From Clostridia bacterium (GTDB taxonomy: Bacteria > Bacillota > Clostridia > Oscillospirales > Acutalibacteraceae): a stretch of 64,000 nucleotides of DNA. Where the stretch lies: assembly GCA_017631795.1 (NCBI GenBank), contig JAGBSO010000030.1, forward strand, positions 277,461 to 341,460, in the 5' to 3' direction. Within the stretch, counting starts at the first letter, position 1, and every line of letters starts with the position of its first letter. Made by a program: the position numbers and the translations under genes. This document shows, one piece after another, positions 51,359 through 59,904 of the stretch. The notes under the pieces are model-generated. The model was not told the origin of the DNA, made no database searches, and worked only from the letters and a program-made list of their open reading frames with translations.

Positions 51359-52018
51359 ATGAGAAAAGCATATCCAAACGATATTAAAATGGATCCGTCA
51401 GGATTTGTACTTCTGTCGGATTATGTGCCGCATGTTATACAGGAAATAAGATATTTTTCAACTTACAACTTCATCGGGGAAAGAATTGACGGTTATGAGG
51501 AACCGTGTGCACTGATAACAAAGGAAGCAGCAAGAGCACTCAAGGCTGTCAGTAATGAGATGTTCGTGCGCGGATATCGTCTGAAGGTTTTTGATGCTTA
51601 CCGTCCTGCATGTGCTGTCAGGTCTTTTGTTTTATGGGGAATTGAGGATCAGGATAAACGCATGAAAGAATATTTTTATCCTGATATGGATAAAGACGAA
51701 CTTTTCGTAAAAGGATATATAGCAAAACAATCGCGTCACAGCCGCGGAAGCACTGTTGATCTTACTCTTTTTGATATGAAAAGCGGTAAAGAGCTGGATA
51801 TGGGCAGTCCTTTTGATTTCTTCGGTGAGATATCGCATCCGGATTATAAAGGAATTACTCGGGAACAGGCTGAAAACCGCATGATTCTTCGTAATGCTAT
51901 GGTTCGTAACGGATTTATTCCATTTGACTGTGAGTGGTGGCACTTTACTTTGAAAGATGAACCGTATCCCGATACTTATTTTGAAGTTCCTGTGTCATCA
52001 GATTATCTGCGAAGATAA
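51359..52018 (+). CDS. VanX/DdpX-type D-Ala-D-Ala dipeptidase (M15D)
   Basis: 219-residue zinc dipeptidase. RLKVFDAYRPACAV, the zinc site SRHSRGSTVDLTL (S-x-H-x6-D) and the catalytic/zinc pair in EWWHF are intact. No signal peptide. It hydrolyses D-Ala-D-Ala; without vanH or vanA neighbours it is more likely a wall-turnover or spore-related enzyme than vancomycin resistance. AGGAAGG precedes the ATG. Confidence 0.88.
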   Translation: MRKAYPNDIKMDPSGFVLLSDYVPHVIQEIRYFSTYNFIGERIDGYEEPCALITKEAARALKAVSNEMFVRGYRLKVFDAYRPACAVRSFVLWGIEDQDKRMKEYFYPDMDKDELFVKGYIAKQSRHSRGSTVDLTLFDMKSGKELDMGSPFDFFGEISHPDYKGITREQAENRMILRNAMVRNGFIPFDCEWWHFTLKDEPYPDTYFEVPVSSDYLRR

Positions 52019-52063
52019 TCATGAATAATAGGCATAAACGAAGTAAATCTAACAAAAAAAATT

Positions 52064-52103
52064 CTCAATGAGTGACAATTATATCTGCTCATTGAGTTTT
52101 TTT
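52064..52103 (+). terminator. Terminator of the dipeptidase gene
   Basis: A 9-bp stem CTCAATGAG / CTCATTGAG (52064-52072 and 52088-52096), 15-base loop, then a T-run. Confidence 0.8.
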
Positions 52104-52138
52104 ATGTCTTATAATAATTATATTTTTTTATCAGTTTA

Positions 52139-52167
52139 TTGACATTTTTCGGTATTAATGATATTAT
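52139..52167 (+). promoter_or_regulatory. Promoter of the sialidase gene
   Basis: TTGACA (52139-52144), 17-base spacer, TATTAT (52162-52167). Confidence 0.75.
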
Positions 52168-52199
52168 TTATTCATCATGTATATATGGAGGTAAAAACT

Positions 52200-53738
52200 A
52201 TGAAAAAAATTATTGCAGCAGTTATGTCTGCGATTCTTGTTTTCTGTTTTATGTCAACAATGGTTTACGCAACAGATGTAACTTACGAACAGCCTTTTGA
52301 TACCGGCACATTAGATTCGGAGCGTTACCGTATTCCTGCAATTCTTACTCTTAACGACGGTTCTGTTCTTGCAGCAGCGGATATGCGATATGGTCACGGT
52401 AGCGATTCCCCCAATAACATTGATGTTGTTGTAGCAAAGTCAGCTGACGGCTACACCGGTTGGGAATATAACGTTATCAACCATTTTGATGATTATGCAG
52501 ATGGTGTTACTGAAACAGCAAGCGCTTCTTTCATTGACTCAGCTATTGTTCAGTCAAAGAAAACTGACAGAATTTTTATTGTCACAGATGCATGGACATC
52601 TGAGGGCGGATATCCCACATGTAAAAAAGGAACAGGTTTCACAACAATTAATGGCGAGAAGTATCTTCTTCTCACAACAGGTTCAGTAAACGACAGTCTC
52701 GACACATTCAAATATTATGTAGGTGCTTTTGCTGATGGTTTTGCTCCTGTTCTTAATCTTGCAGATGGTTCTGCAACAGGTTATTCAGTAGATGCTGAAT
52801 ATGATCTCTACAAAGACGGCGCTCCCGTATATCAGCAGCAAGTTGGCTCTGATAAGATGGTTCAGCAGAATGTATTCTATGACGCAGCAGATTTCTGTGC
52901 ATACAACACATGCTATCTCTGGATGAGATACAGTGATGATAACGGTGCAACATGGAGTTCACCCGTTATGATTTCATCACAGGTCAAGAATGATAAGGAA
53001 TCATTCCTCGGTATCGGCCCCGGTCAGGGTTTTGTTACTGAATATAACGGCAATGAACGCATCATTTTCTGTGTTTATGATAATTCAGGTCTTGTTGAAA
53101 AAGTAAGCACAATTTATTCAGATGATAATGGTGTAACATGGCAGAGAGGTGCTGAAACATCTCACAAAATCGGTGTAGGTAAGACAAGTGAAGCTCAGAT
53201 TGTTTCTCTTCCCGACGGTACACTCCGTATGTACGCTCGTGATGACTCTTTCTTTGTTGCATATGCTGACAGTACAGACGGTGGTGCAACATGGTCAAAG
53301 TTCCAGGCAGACACAAATCTTCCTTCAAACGGTAACTGCATGGTTTCATTTATCAATGTTGATAAGAAGATCAACGGTAAAAACGTAATTCTCGGTTCAT
53401 TTGCTTCAAATCAGCATGAAAGAGCTGACGGTGTTGTTGTTGTCGGTCTCGTTAATGAAGATAATTCTGTTGAATGGATAACAAAGTATCATGTAACAAG
53501 TGATTTCTTTGCATATTCATGTCTTACACAGCTTGCAGACGGCAACATCGGTTATCTGTATGAAGACGAAGCTGCACACATTTCATACATGGTACTTACA
53601 CTTGCTGATGATGGTACTCTTTCAGAAATCAACGGTAATAACCATCAGTATGTAGACAATGCAGATGTAGGACAGAAAATTCTTTCATTCCTTATTGAAA
53701 TTCTTGTTAAATTCCTTACAATGTTTAACCTTATCTGA
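52200..53738 (+). CDS. Secreted exo-alpha-sialidase (GH33) with hydrophobic C-terminal tail
   Basis: 512-residue exported six-bladed propeller that removes terminal sialic acids. Signal peptide 1-24 (VYA cleavage), the arginine-bearing YRIP motif (43-46) and three Asp boxes (SDDNGATWSSP, SDDNGVTWQRG, STDGGATWSKF). The last 23 residues (VGQKILSFLIEILVKFLTMF) form an amphipathic/hydrophobic tail without LPXTG. GGAGG precedes ATG 52200. No nanA, nanE or nanK is nearby, so released sialic acid may be used elsewhere in the genome or by other microbes; nagB (12811) would serve the last step. Confidence 0.92.
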   Translation: MKKIIAAVMSAILVFCFMSTMVYATDVTYEQPFDTGTLDSERYRIPAILTLNDGSVLAAADMRYGHGSDSPNNIDVVVAKSADGYTGWEYNVINHFDDYADGVTETASASFIDSAIVQSKKTDRIFIVTDAWTSEGGYPTCKKGTGFTTINGEKYLLLTTGSVNDSLDTFKYYVGAFADGFAPVLNLADGSATGYSVDAEYDLYKDGAPVYQQQVGSDKMVQQNVFYDAADFCAYNTCYLWMRYSDDNGATWSSPVMISSQVKNDKESFLGIGPGQGFVTEYNGNERIIFCVYDNSGLVEKVSTIYSDDNGVTWQRGAETSHKIGVGKTSEAQIVSLPDGTLRMYARDDSFFVAYADSTDGGATWSKFQADTNLPSNGNCMVSFINVDKKINGKNVILGSFASNQHERADGVVVVGLVNEDNSVEWITKYHVTSDFFAYSCLTQLADGNIGYLYEDEAAHISYMVLTLADDGTLSEINGNNHQYVDNADVGQKILSFLIEILVKFLTMFNLI

Positions 53739-53745
53739 TTTTTTT

Positions 53746-53776
53746 AAGACGGCTGAAATATGCCGTCTTTGTTTTT
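53746..53776 (+). terminator. Terminator of the sialidase gene
   Basis: Stem AAGACGGC / GCCGTCTT (53746-53753 and 53762-53769) followed by TGTTTTT. The ribosome site of the amidohydrolase begins right after it, so that gene depends on read-through or on a promoter inside the sialidase gene. Confidence 0.8.
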
Positions 53777-53792
53777 AAGGGAGGGTAACTTA

Positions 53793-54614
53793 ATGAAATA
53801 TAAAATTTTTGCAAATCATGCTCATGTTTTTCCTTCTGAATCAAAACCTGAGGGTACAGTTGAAAAACTTTTGGAGCTTATGGAAGAATGTGAAATTGAA
53901 AAAGCAGTCTGCTTTGCTCCGTTTCACGGTCATTATGAGTATTTCGGATTGAATGGCGAACCGAATGAGTTCCTTGCTGAAAAACTTGTAGGCAAAGATA
54001 ATCTTTATGGTTTCGGTACAGTGAATACAGATGCAGACGATATTGAAGAACAGATTGAAAAAATTGTTTCATACGGTTTTAAGGGTATCAAGCTTCATCC
54101 CGCATATCAGGAGTTCAATCTTCTTGGAGAAAAAGCAGAGCGAATCTATAATAAAGCCGCTGAACATGATCTGTTTCTTTCTTTTCATACTGGTGTGCAT
54201 TGGCACAGAATTGCTGACTACAACATGCTTATGTATGATGAAATCGCATTCAATCATCCCACACTCCGTTTCAGCATGGAACATCTCGGCGGTTATCATT
54301 TCTTCCGTGAGGGACTTGCAGTTATGGTTAATAACTCAAGAAATGATGTCCGTAATACATTCGCAGGCTGGACTTCAATTGCAATGGGTGAAAACGGACT
54401 TTTTGATGAATGGAGCCATTCAGATGATGAACTGAGAACTCTTATTTATCAGACTGACCATGAAAACCACATTTTCGGTCTTGATTTCCCGTACAAAGGT
54501 GTTGACTACACAAAAAAGGCTATTGACAGAATTCTGAATCTTGATATTCCCGAAGATGCAAAGGAAAAAATTCTTGGTGTAAATCTCGCAAGAGAGCTGA
54601 AAATTGATTTCTGA
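53793..54614 (+). CDS. Amidohydrolase (amidohydrolase 2 / TIM-barrel metal-dependent hydrolase)
   Basis: 273-residue cytoplasmic TIM-barrel enzyme. The metal set is visible: HAH near the N-terminus (ANHAHVF), FKGIKLHP (Lys/His), LSFHTGVHW and FGLDFPYKG with the late Asp. Members hydrolyse or decarboxylate cyclic acids and lactones; substrate unknown here. ATG 53793 has AAGGGAGG upstream; the frame extends to 53760 inside the sialidase terminator. No own promoter is evident. Confidence 0.8.
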   Translation: MKYKIFANHAHVFPSESKPEGTVEKLLELMEECEIEKAVCFAPFHGHYEYFGLNGEPNEFLAEKLVGKDNLYGFGTVNTDADDIEEQIEKIVSYGFKGIKLHPAYQEFNLLGEKAERIYNKAAEHDLFLSFHTGVHWHRIADYNMLMYDEIAFNHPTLRFSMEHLGGYHFFREGLAVMVNNSRNDVRNTFAGWTSIAMGENGLFDEWSHSDDELRTLIYQTDHENHIFGLDFPYKGVDYTKKAIDRILNLDIPEDAKEKILGVNLARELKIDF

Positions 54615-54633
54615 TGAATAATTGAAAAAATTT

Positions 54634-54662
54634 CCTCCGATAATTATATCGGAGGTTTTTTT
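54634..54662 (+). terminator. Terminator whose 3' arm contains the next gene's Shine-Dalgarno
   Basis: A perfect 9-bp stem CCTCCGATA / TATCGGAGG (54634-54642 and 54647-54655), 4-base loop, T7. GGAGG (54651-54655) is 7 bases before ATG 54663, so when the hairpin forms the ribosome site of the membrane-protein gene is sequestered. Confidence 0.85.
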
Positions 54663-55490
54663 ATGTTCAAAGATAATATTGATAATGTAAAAATCAATTT
54701 GCATGGCAGGGTGTTGAAAAGCTTTTTTGTAATTGTGAGAAGTTATGCATCATTTGCAGTTTTTATATTAAGTTGTGTTAGCTGTATCTATCTGCTTATT
54801 ATTGACACTGAATTTTTAAGCAGCTCAGGTATTTTTGATAATGCATATTTACATGCAACAGTATGTGCTTTTGCTGTTTTTGAAAATATAATTCTGTTTA
54901 TGTTATATATTTATCTCAGACTTAAAATGGATATATATTTCTGTTTTTTTGAAGAAAGTCTTGATATAAAAATCTCAACAACACATGTATGTGAAGCAAT
55001 TTGTGTTTACGCTTTAAAAACAATAAAAAAGTTTTTGAGGTTTTTATTTTTTCTTTGTCCTGTATTTGTTGTATCTGTTTTTATTTATTGTTCGTTGCTG
55101 AATGGAGTATCGTATATTTTATTGAGTTTGTTTGCTGTATCTGATTTTATCTTATTGATAACAGGTGTATATTCTTATGCTGTTTATATTCAGAAATATG
55201 AGTTGCTATCTTACGTGCTGATTAAATATAAAAATAAAAATATAAAAATGATGTTTGATATGTCCGAAAAACTTATGGAAGGGAATTGCAGAAAATTATT
55301 AAGACTTAAAATATATAATTTTCCGAAAAAATTACTTTGTTTCTTTATCTTGCCTGCATTTTATTATCTTCCGTATTGTAAATCAATTGAAGCTGATTTT
55401 TCTTTGCAAAAAGAAAAACCGTATCTGCATAAAAAAGCAAATACGGCAAAAACTGTTGTGTTTTATTTCAAACCTGTAAAAGAAACATGA
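54663..55490 (+). CDS. Integral membrane protein of unknown function
   Basis: 275 residues with four to five predicted membrane segments (about 20-46, 60-85, 118-140, 145-168 and a shorter one near 220-235) and a Lys-rich C-terminal tail. No catalytic or family motif is recognised. The A+T content is higher than in neighbours, with many Phe, Ile and Leu codons. Its ribosome site is the 3' arm of the preceding terminator. The gene's last 80 bases contain, on the other strand, the terminator of the histidine operon. Function unknown. Confidence 0.6.
   Translation: MFKDNIDNVKINLHGRVLKSFFVIVRSYASFAVFILSCVSCIYLLIIDTEFLSSSGIFDNAYLHATVCAFAVFENIILFMLYIYLRLKMDIYFCFFEESLDIKISTTHVCEAICVYALKTIKKFLRFLFFLCPVFVVSVFIYCSLLNGVSYILLSLFAVSDFILLITGVYSYAVYIQKYELLSYVLIKYKNKNIKMMFDMSEKLMEGNCRKLLRLKIYNFPKKLLCFFILPAFYYLPYCKSIEADFSLQKEKPYLHKKANTAKTVVFYFKPVKET
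55405..55446 (-). terminator. Terminator of the histidine operon, inside the membrane-protein gene
   Basis: On the minus strand CCGTATTTGC / GCAGATACGG (55446-55437 and 55428-55419), 10 bp with one G-U pair, followed by TTTTTCTTTTT. Transcripts from hisIE would end about 45-90 bases after its stop codon. Confidence 0.8.
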
Positions 55491-56144
55491 TTACTGCATT
55501 GTTTCCTGCTTGACTTTGTGGTCAATTACATGTCTTGAATCAAGTTCTTTTCTTATATCATCGACTGAAATACCCATTTCAACCATGAGAACAAGAATGT
55601 GATATGCAAGGTCAGAGATTTCATAAATTGTTTCTTCTTTTGAATTCTTTGCAGCACCGATGATGACTTCTGTGCATTCTTCACCGACCTTTTTCATGAT
55701 CTTGTCAATACCTTTTGAGAAGAGATATGTTGTGTATGAACCTTCCTGCATCTGTGTTTTTCTGCCTTTGATAAGGTCATAAAGCGCATCAATTGAGAAG
55801 TCTGTCTTATCATTATCTTTATATAAAAGATTAAAGAAACAGCTCTCAGCGCCTGTATGACATGCAGGACCGTCTTTTATGACTTTTACAACAAGAGCAT
55901 CCTTATCACAATCTGTTTTAACAGAAACAATATGCTGTCTGTTGCCGCTTGTTTCACCTTTTCTCCATAATTCCTGCCTTGAACGGGAGAAGAAGCAAGT
56001 CATCTTTTCCTCAAGAGTAATTTTAAGGCTTTCAGCATTCATATATGCCACTGTCAGCACTTCACCTGTGAAAAAGTCCTGAACAACTGCAGGTATAAGT
56101 CCTTTATCATCAAATTTAAGTTCTTTAATAATTTCCTCGTACAT
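55491..56144 (-). CDS. hisIE: Bifunctional phosphoribosyl-AMP cyclohydrolase / phosphoribosyl-ATP pyrophosphatase
   Basis: 217-residue fusion for steps 2 and 3 of histidine synthesis. HisI (about 1-110): [26 protein letters not shown] and the metal site [13 protein letters not shown]. HisE (about 115-210): an all-helical MazG-like domain with [19 protein letters not shown]. The fused order is common. Last gene of the operon; 2 bases after hisF; terminator at 55405-55446. Confidence 0.95.
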   Translation of the reverse strand: MYEEIIKELKFDDKGLIPAVVQDFFTGEVLTVAYMNAESLKITLEEKMTCFFSRSRQELWRKGETSGNRQHIVSVKTDCDKDALVVKVIKDGPACHTGAESCFFNLLYKDNDKTDFSIDALYDLIKGRKTQMQEGSYTTYLFSKGIDKIMKKVGEECTEVIIGAAKNSKEETIYEISDLAYHILVLMVEMGISVDDIRKELDSRHVIDHKVKQETMQ

Positions 56145-56146
56145 GT

Positions 56147-56905
56147 TTATATTCTCATTTCTATATTATTGTTATTAAGATATTTTTTAAGATCAGAAAT
56201 TTTTACTTCTCCGAAGTGGAAGATTGATGCTGCAAGACCTGCATCAACACCCGGAACTTCATTGAAAAGTGTTCTGAAATGTTCCATGCATCCTGCACCG
56301 CCTGATGCAATAACGGGAACAGAAACAACATCGCATATTGCACTGAGCATTTCAAGGTCAAAACCGTTTTTGACACCGTCTGTATTGATAGAGTTGACAA
56401 CGATTTCGCCTGCACCGTTTGCTGTGCATTTTTTTGCCCACTCAATAGCATCAATGCCGGTATCTTCTCTTCCGCCCTTAGCAAAAATTCTGAATTGACC
56501 GTCAACACGCTTTACATCCATTGAAAGAACAACACATTGGTCACCGTATTTTTTTGCTGCTTCGCCGATAAGAGACGGATTTCTGATTGCTCCTGAATTG
56601 ACACTTACTTTATCAGCACCGCTTTTAAGTACCCTGTCAAAGTCATCAACTGAGTTTATATTACCACCTACTGTAAGTGGAATAAAGATATTGCTTGCGA
56701 CATTTCTGAGAACGTCGCTGAAAAGACCTCTGCCTTCAAAGCTTGCTGTTATATCATAAAATACGAGTTCATCAGCACCGCTGTCGTTGTAGTATTTTGC
56801 AAGAATAACAGGATCCTGAACATCCTGAATGCCTTCAAAATTAACACCTTTAACGACTCTGCCGTTTCTTATATCAAGGCAGGGGATTATTCTTTTTGTT
56901 ATCAT
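56147..56905 (-). CDS. hisF: Imidazole glycerol phosphate synthase, cyclase subunit
   Basis: 252-residue (beta/alpha)8 barrel that uses ammonia from HisH to make imidazole glycerol phosphate and [26 protein letters not shown] start, the catalytic D11 region and [12 protein letters not shown] (second Asp). Overlaps the end of hisA by 4 bases. Confidence 0.97.
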   Translation of the reverse strand: MITKRIIPCLDIRNGRVVKGVNFEGIQDVQDPVILAKYYNDSGADELVFYDITASFEGRGLFSDVLRNVASNIFIPLTVGGNINSVDDFDRVLKSGADKVSVNSGAIRNPSLIGEAAKKYGDQCVVLSMDVKRVDGQFRIFAKGGREDTGIDAIEWAKKCTANGAGEIVVNSINTDGVKNGFDLEMLSAICDVVSVPVIASGGAGCMEHFRTLFNEVPGVDAGLAASIFHFGEVKISDLKKYLNNNNIEMRI

Positions 56906-57624
56906 AATTCATCACCTGCGTATCTCAGAACTTCTTTAAGATCGATTCTGTTTTCGTATATTGCTTTGCCGATAATTGCTCCGTAACAGTTGAATTCACA
57001 AAGAGCTGTGATATCATCCATTGAAGAAATTCCGCCTGAAGCAATAACGTTCAGATTCTCGATTTTTTTCAGTTCACGGTATGCGTCAACGTTTGTGCCG
57101 CTGAGCTTGCCGTCTTTTGAAATATCTGTGTAAATAACAGTTTCCACACCGTTATCAGCAAGTTTTTTGCAGAAATCAAATGAATTGACTTTAGTAACTT
57201 CAAGCCATCCGTTGACTGCTACAAATCCGTCTTTTGCATCAACACCGACAGCTATATGACTGGCGAATTTCTTTACCATATCGCAAAGGAAAGGGAAGTT
57301 GTTTATTGCTGCTGTGCCGAGAATAAGTCTGTCTACACCTGCATCAACATAGTGTCTGATTTTTTCTTCTGTTCTGATTCCGCCGCCTGTCTGAATGAAA
57401 AGATTTGTTTCTTTTGCAATCTGACAGATAATATCTGTGTTTGCGTTTCCGCCGTCTTTTGCTGAATCAAGGTCAACAACATGAAGATGCTTAGCACCCA
57501 TGCTTTCAAACATTTTTGCGGTTTCAACAGGAGAGTCACCGTATGTTTTCATTCTGTCATAATCGCCTTCGGTCAGTCTGACAACTTTGCCGCCACGAAG
57601 GTCTATTGCTGGAAATATTTTCAT
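56902..57624 (-). CDS. hisA: ProFAR isomerase
   Basis: 240-residue (beta/alpha)8 barrel isomerising phosphoribosylformimino-AICAR-phosphate. IFPAIDLRGGKVVRLTEGDYD (catalytic Asp), HVVDLDSAKDG and YTDISKDGKLSG (second catalytic Asp) are present. It overlaps hisH by 4 bases and hisF by 4 bases. Confidence 0.97.
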   Translation of the reverse strand: MKIFPAIDLRGGKVVRLTEGDYDRMKTYGDSPVETAKMFESMGAKHLHVVDLDSAKDGGNANTDIICQIAKETNLFIQTGGGIRTEEKIRHYVDAGVDRLILGTAAINNFPFLCDMVKKFASHIAVGVDAKDGFVAVNGWLEVTKVNSFDFCKKLADNGVETVIYTDISKDGKLSGTNVDAYRELKKIENLNVIASGGISSMDDITALCEFNCYGAIIGKAIYENRIDLKEVLRYAGDEL

Positions 57625-58238
57625 ACTGTCACCTCGTTGAAAGCCTTTAGCATATCAAGGCCGACGTTACCGCTTTTTTCAGGATGGAACTGAGCACCGA
57701 AAATGTTGTCTTTGCACACAAGTCCGGGAACTTTTACATCATATTCCGAATAAGCAACAAGTGACTCGTCACAATTCTTTGCATAGAAAGAGTGAACATA
57801 ATAAACATAGTCATTGTCACCAGTGTATTTGAGCATCGGATTGGTTTTATCATTGATTATAAGCTTATTCCAGCCTATATGCGGCACTTTCAGGTCCTTT
57901 GAAATATCTTCATTAAGCGGACAGACTTCACCTTTTATGTAGCCTAAGCCTTCATGCTCACCGTATTCATAACTTTTTTCAAAGAGTAACTGCATACCGA
58001 GACAAATGCCCAGAAGCGGTTTGCCGTTTCTGACTTCTTCATCAATAACAGGAATCAGCCCTGTATCAACAAGTTTTTGTTTTGCGTCTGCAAAAGCACC
58101 AACACCGGGAAGGATGATTCTGTCTGCTTTTCTGATTTCTTCTGCATCAGATGTGACAACTGCATCAATTCCGAGATGTTCGAGTGAACCCACAAGTGAA
58201 AACAGATTGCCTACACCATAGTTAATTATCGCTATCAT
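57621..58238 (-). CDS. hisH: Imidazole glycerol phosphate synthase, glutaminase subunit
   Basis: 205-residue class I glutamine amidotransferase feeding NH3 to HisF. YGVGNLFSLVGSLEHLG start, the nucleophile in GICLGMQLLFE and the His/Glu pair in FGAQFHPEKSG. It starts directly after hisB; ribosome site weak, so coupling is likely. Confidence 0.97.
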   Translation of the reverse strand: MIAIINYGVGNLFSLVGSLEHLGIDAVVTSDAEEIRKADRIILPGVGAFADAKQKLVDTGLIPVIDEEVRNGKPLLGICLGMQLLFEKSYEYGEHEGLGYIKGEVCPLNEDISKDLKVPHIGWNKLIINDKTNPMLKYTGDNDYVYYVHSFYAKNCDESLVAYSEYDVKVPGLVCKDNIFGAQFHPEKSGNVGLDMLKAFNEVTV

Positions 58239-58826
58239 TTATAAAATGCCTTTCGTGGAGGGGATTTCGTCTTTGAATTTTTCATCAATTGAAACAGCTG
58301 CTCTCAGCGCCCTTGCAAGAGCCTTGAATGCACCTTCAATGATGTGATGGGAATTTGTGCCGTCAAGCTGCTTTAAGTGAAGATTGATTTTTGCGCTTCT
58401 TGTAAACGCTGCCATAAATTCTTCAACAAGCTCTGTGTCAAAATCTCCGACTTTTTCTGTGGGGATTGAGAGTTTATAGTTCAGACAAGCTCTTCCGCCT
58501 GCATCAACAGCACAAAGAATGAGAGCTTCATCCATGGGAAGAATAATATTACCGTATCTGCAGATGCCTTTTGCGTTGCCTATGCAGTTGTAAAGTGCAT
58601 CACCAAGTACAATTGCAATATCTTCTGCAGTATGGTGATAATCAACCTGAATATCTCCTTTGCATGTTACATCAAGGTCAAAACCTGAGTGCTTTGCGAA
58701 AAGAGTCAGCATGTGATCAAGAAATCCACAGCCTGTATCAATCTGAGATTTTCCTGCACCGTCAATATTAAGCGACAGTTTTATATCTGTTTCTGCAGTT
58801 TTTCTTTCTGTTGCATATATTCTCAT
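58239..58826 (-). CDS. hisB: Imidazoleglycerol-phosphate dehydratase
   Basis: 195-residue monofunctional Mn enzyme. The two histidine motifs LDHMLTLFAKHS and VDYHHTAEDIAIVLG, with NSHHIIEGAFKALARAL near the end, are intact. No histidinol-phosphatase domain is fused, unlike the enterobacterial HisB. AAAGGATG precedes the ATG. Confidence 0.97.
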   Translation of the reverse strand: MRIYATERKTAETDIKLSLNIDGAGKSQIDTGCGFLDHMLTLFAKHSGFDLDVTCKGDIQVDYHHTAEDIAIVLGDALYNCIGNAKGICRYGNIILPMDEALILCAVDAGGRACLNYKLSIPTEKVGDFDTELVEEFMAAFTRSAKINLHLKQLDGTNSHHIIEGAFKALARALRAAVSIDEKFKDEIPSTKGIL

Positions 58827-58830
58827 GGTA

Positions 58831-59892
58831 TCATCCTTTCAGAATTTCATCAGTTGCTTCAATAAGTGCAGTCATCTGCTCTTTTGAACCGATGGTAATT
58901 CTTACATAGTCTTTTATTCTCTCTTTGCTGAAATATCTTACAATAATATTTCTCTTTCTGAGTTCGTTGAAGTAGTCTGCACCTGAAAGAGTATTGTGTT
59001 TTGCAAAAATAAAATTTGCCTTTGAATCAAGGATTGTGAAATCTCTTTTTTCAAGCTCATTTACCGTATATTCTCTGTTTGCAATTATTTCAGCAATGCA
59101 TCTGTCGAAATATTCGGTATCAAGAACGGCTTCCTTACCTGCGATTATTGAAAGTCTGTTCAGGTTATAGGGATTGAACGAAAACTTCATTTTGCACATA
59201 TCGGCAATCAATTCAGGATTTGAAATCGCAAATCCGATTCTTGCACCTGCAAGGTTTCTTGATTTTGAAAATGTTCTTGAAACAATAAGATTATCATACT
59301 TGCCGATAAGTGAAACAGCGCTTTCAGCACCAAAATCAACGTATGCCTCATCTATAAGAACGATTGAATCTTTGTTTGAATCAAGAATCTTTTCAATTTC
59401 ACAAAGTGAAAGTGCAAGACCTGTGGGAGCATTGGGGTTTGCTATGAAAATAGACTTGTTTTTGCCGATATAGTCTTCCGCACTGATTGATAAATCTTCT
59501 CTTAACGGAATGATTTCAGGATTCAGACCGTAAAGTTCGCAGAAAACAGGATAAAATCCGTACGTTATATCTGCAAAACATGGTTCATTGTTTTTGTCGC
59601 AAAAAGCCTGAAACGCAAATGCGAGAATTTCGTCTGAGCCGTTACCCATCAGAATCTGATTAGGATTGACACCGAATGTCTCTGCAATGGCATCAATAAC
59701 TTCTTTTGTATCAGGGTCTGAATAAAGATTGAGCTTTGATATTTCTTCACTATTCAGAGCTTCTATAACTTTAGGTGATGGCGGAAAGGGACTTTCATTT
59801 GTGTTAAGTTTTATTAAATTGCTTACTTTCGGCTGTTCACCTGGTGTATATGGTTCTATATTTGAAAATTTTTCTGATAAAAATCGGGACAT
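58831..59892 (-). CDS. hisC: Histidinol-phosphate aminotransferase
   Basis: 353-residue PLP aminotransferase, fold type I. IKLNTNESPFPPSPKV, NGSDEILAFAF, IANPNAPTG, VLIDEAYVDF and the PLP lysine in SRTFSKSRNLAGARIGF. Starts 12 bases after hisD; ribosome site weak. Confidence 0.96.
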   Translation of the reverse strand: MSRFLSEKFSNIEPYTPGEQPKVSNLIKLNTNESPFPPSPKVIEALNSEEISKLNLYSDPDTKEVIDAIAETFGVNPNQILMGNGSDEILAFAFQAFCDKNNEPCFADITYGFYPVFCELYGLNPEIIPLREDLSISAEDYIGKNKSIFIANPNAPTGLALSLCEIEKILDSNKDSIVLIDEAYVDFGAESAVSLIGKYDNLIVSRTFSKSRNLAGARIGFAISNPELIADMCKMKFSFNPYNLNRLSIIAGKEAVLDTEYFDRCIAEIIANREYTVNELEKRDFTILDSKANFIFAKHNTLSGADYFNELRKRNIIVRYFSKERIKDYVRITIGSKEQMTALIEATDEILKG

Positions 59893-59904
59893 TTATAACA
59901 CTTC

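Noticed and set aside
51359..52018. Vancomycin-resistance island
   Set aside because: Only a VanX-type gene is present; neighbours are spoIVB and a sialidase, with no vanH, ligase or two-component system.
52021..52071. 16-codon basic open frame right after the dipeptidase gene
   Set aside because: No ribosome site and it runs into the terminator stem; composition is explained by A-rich DNA.
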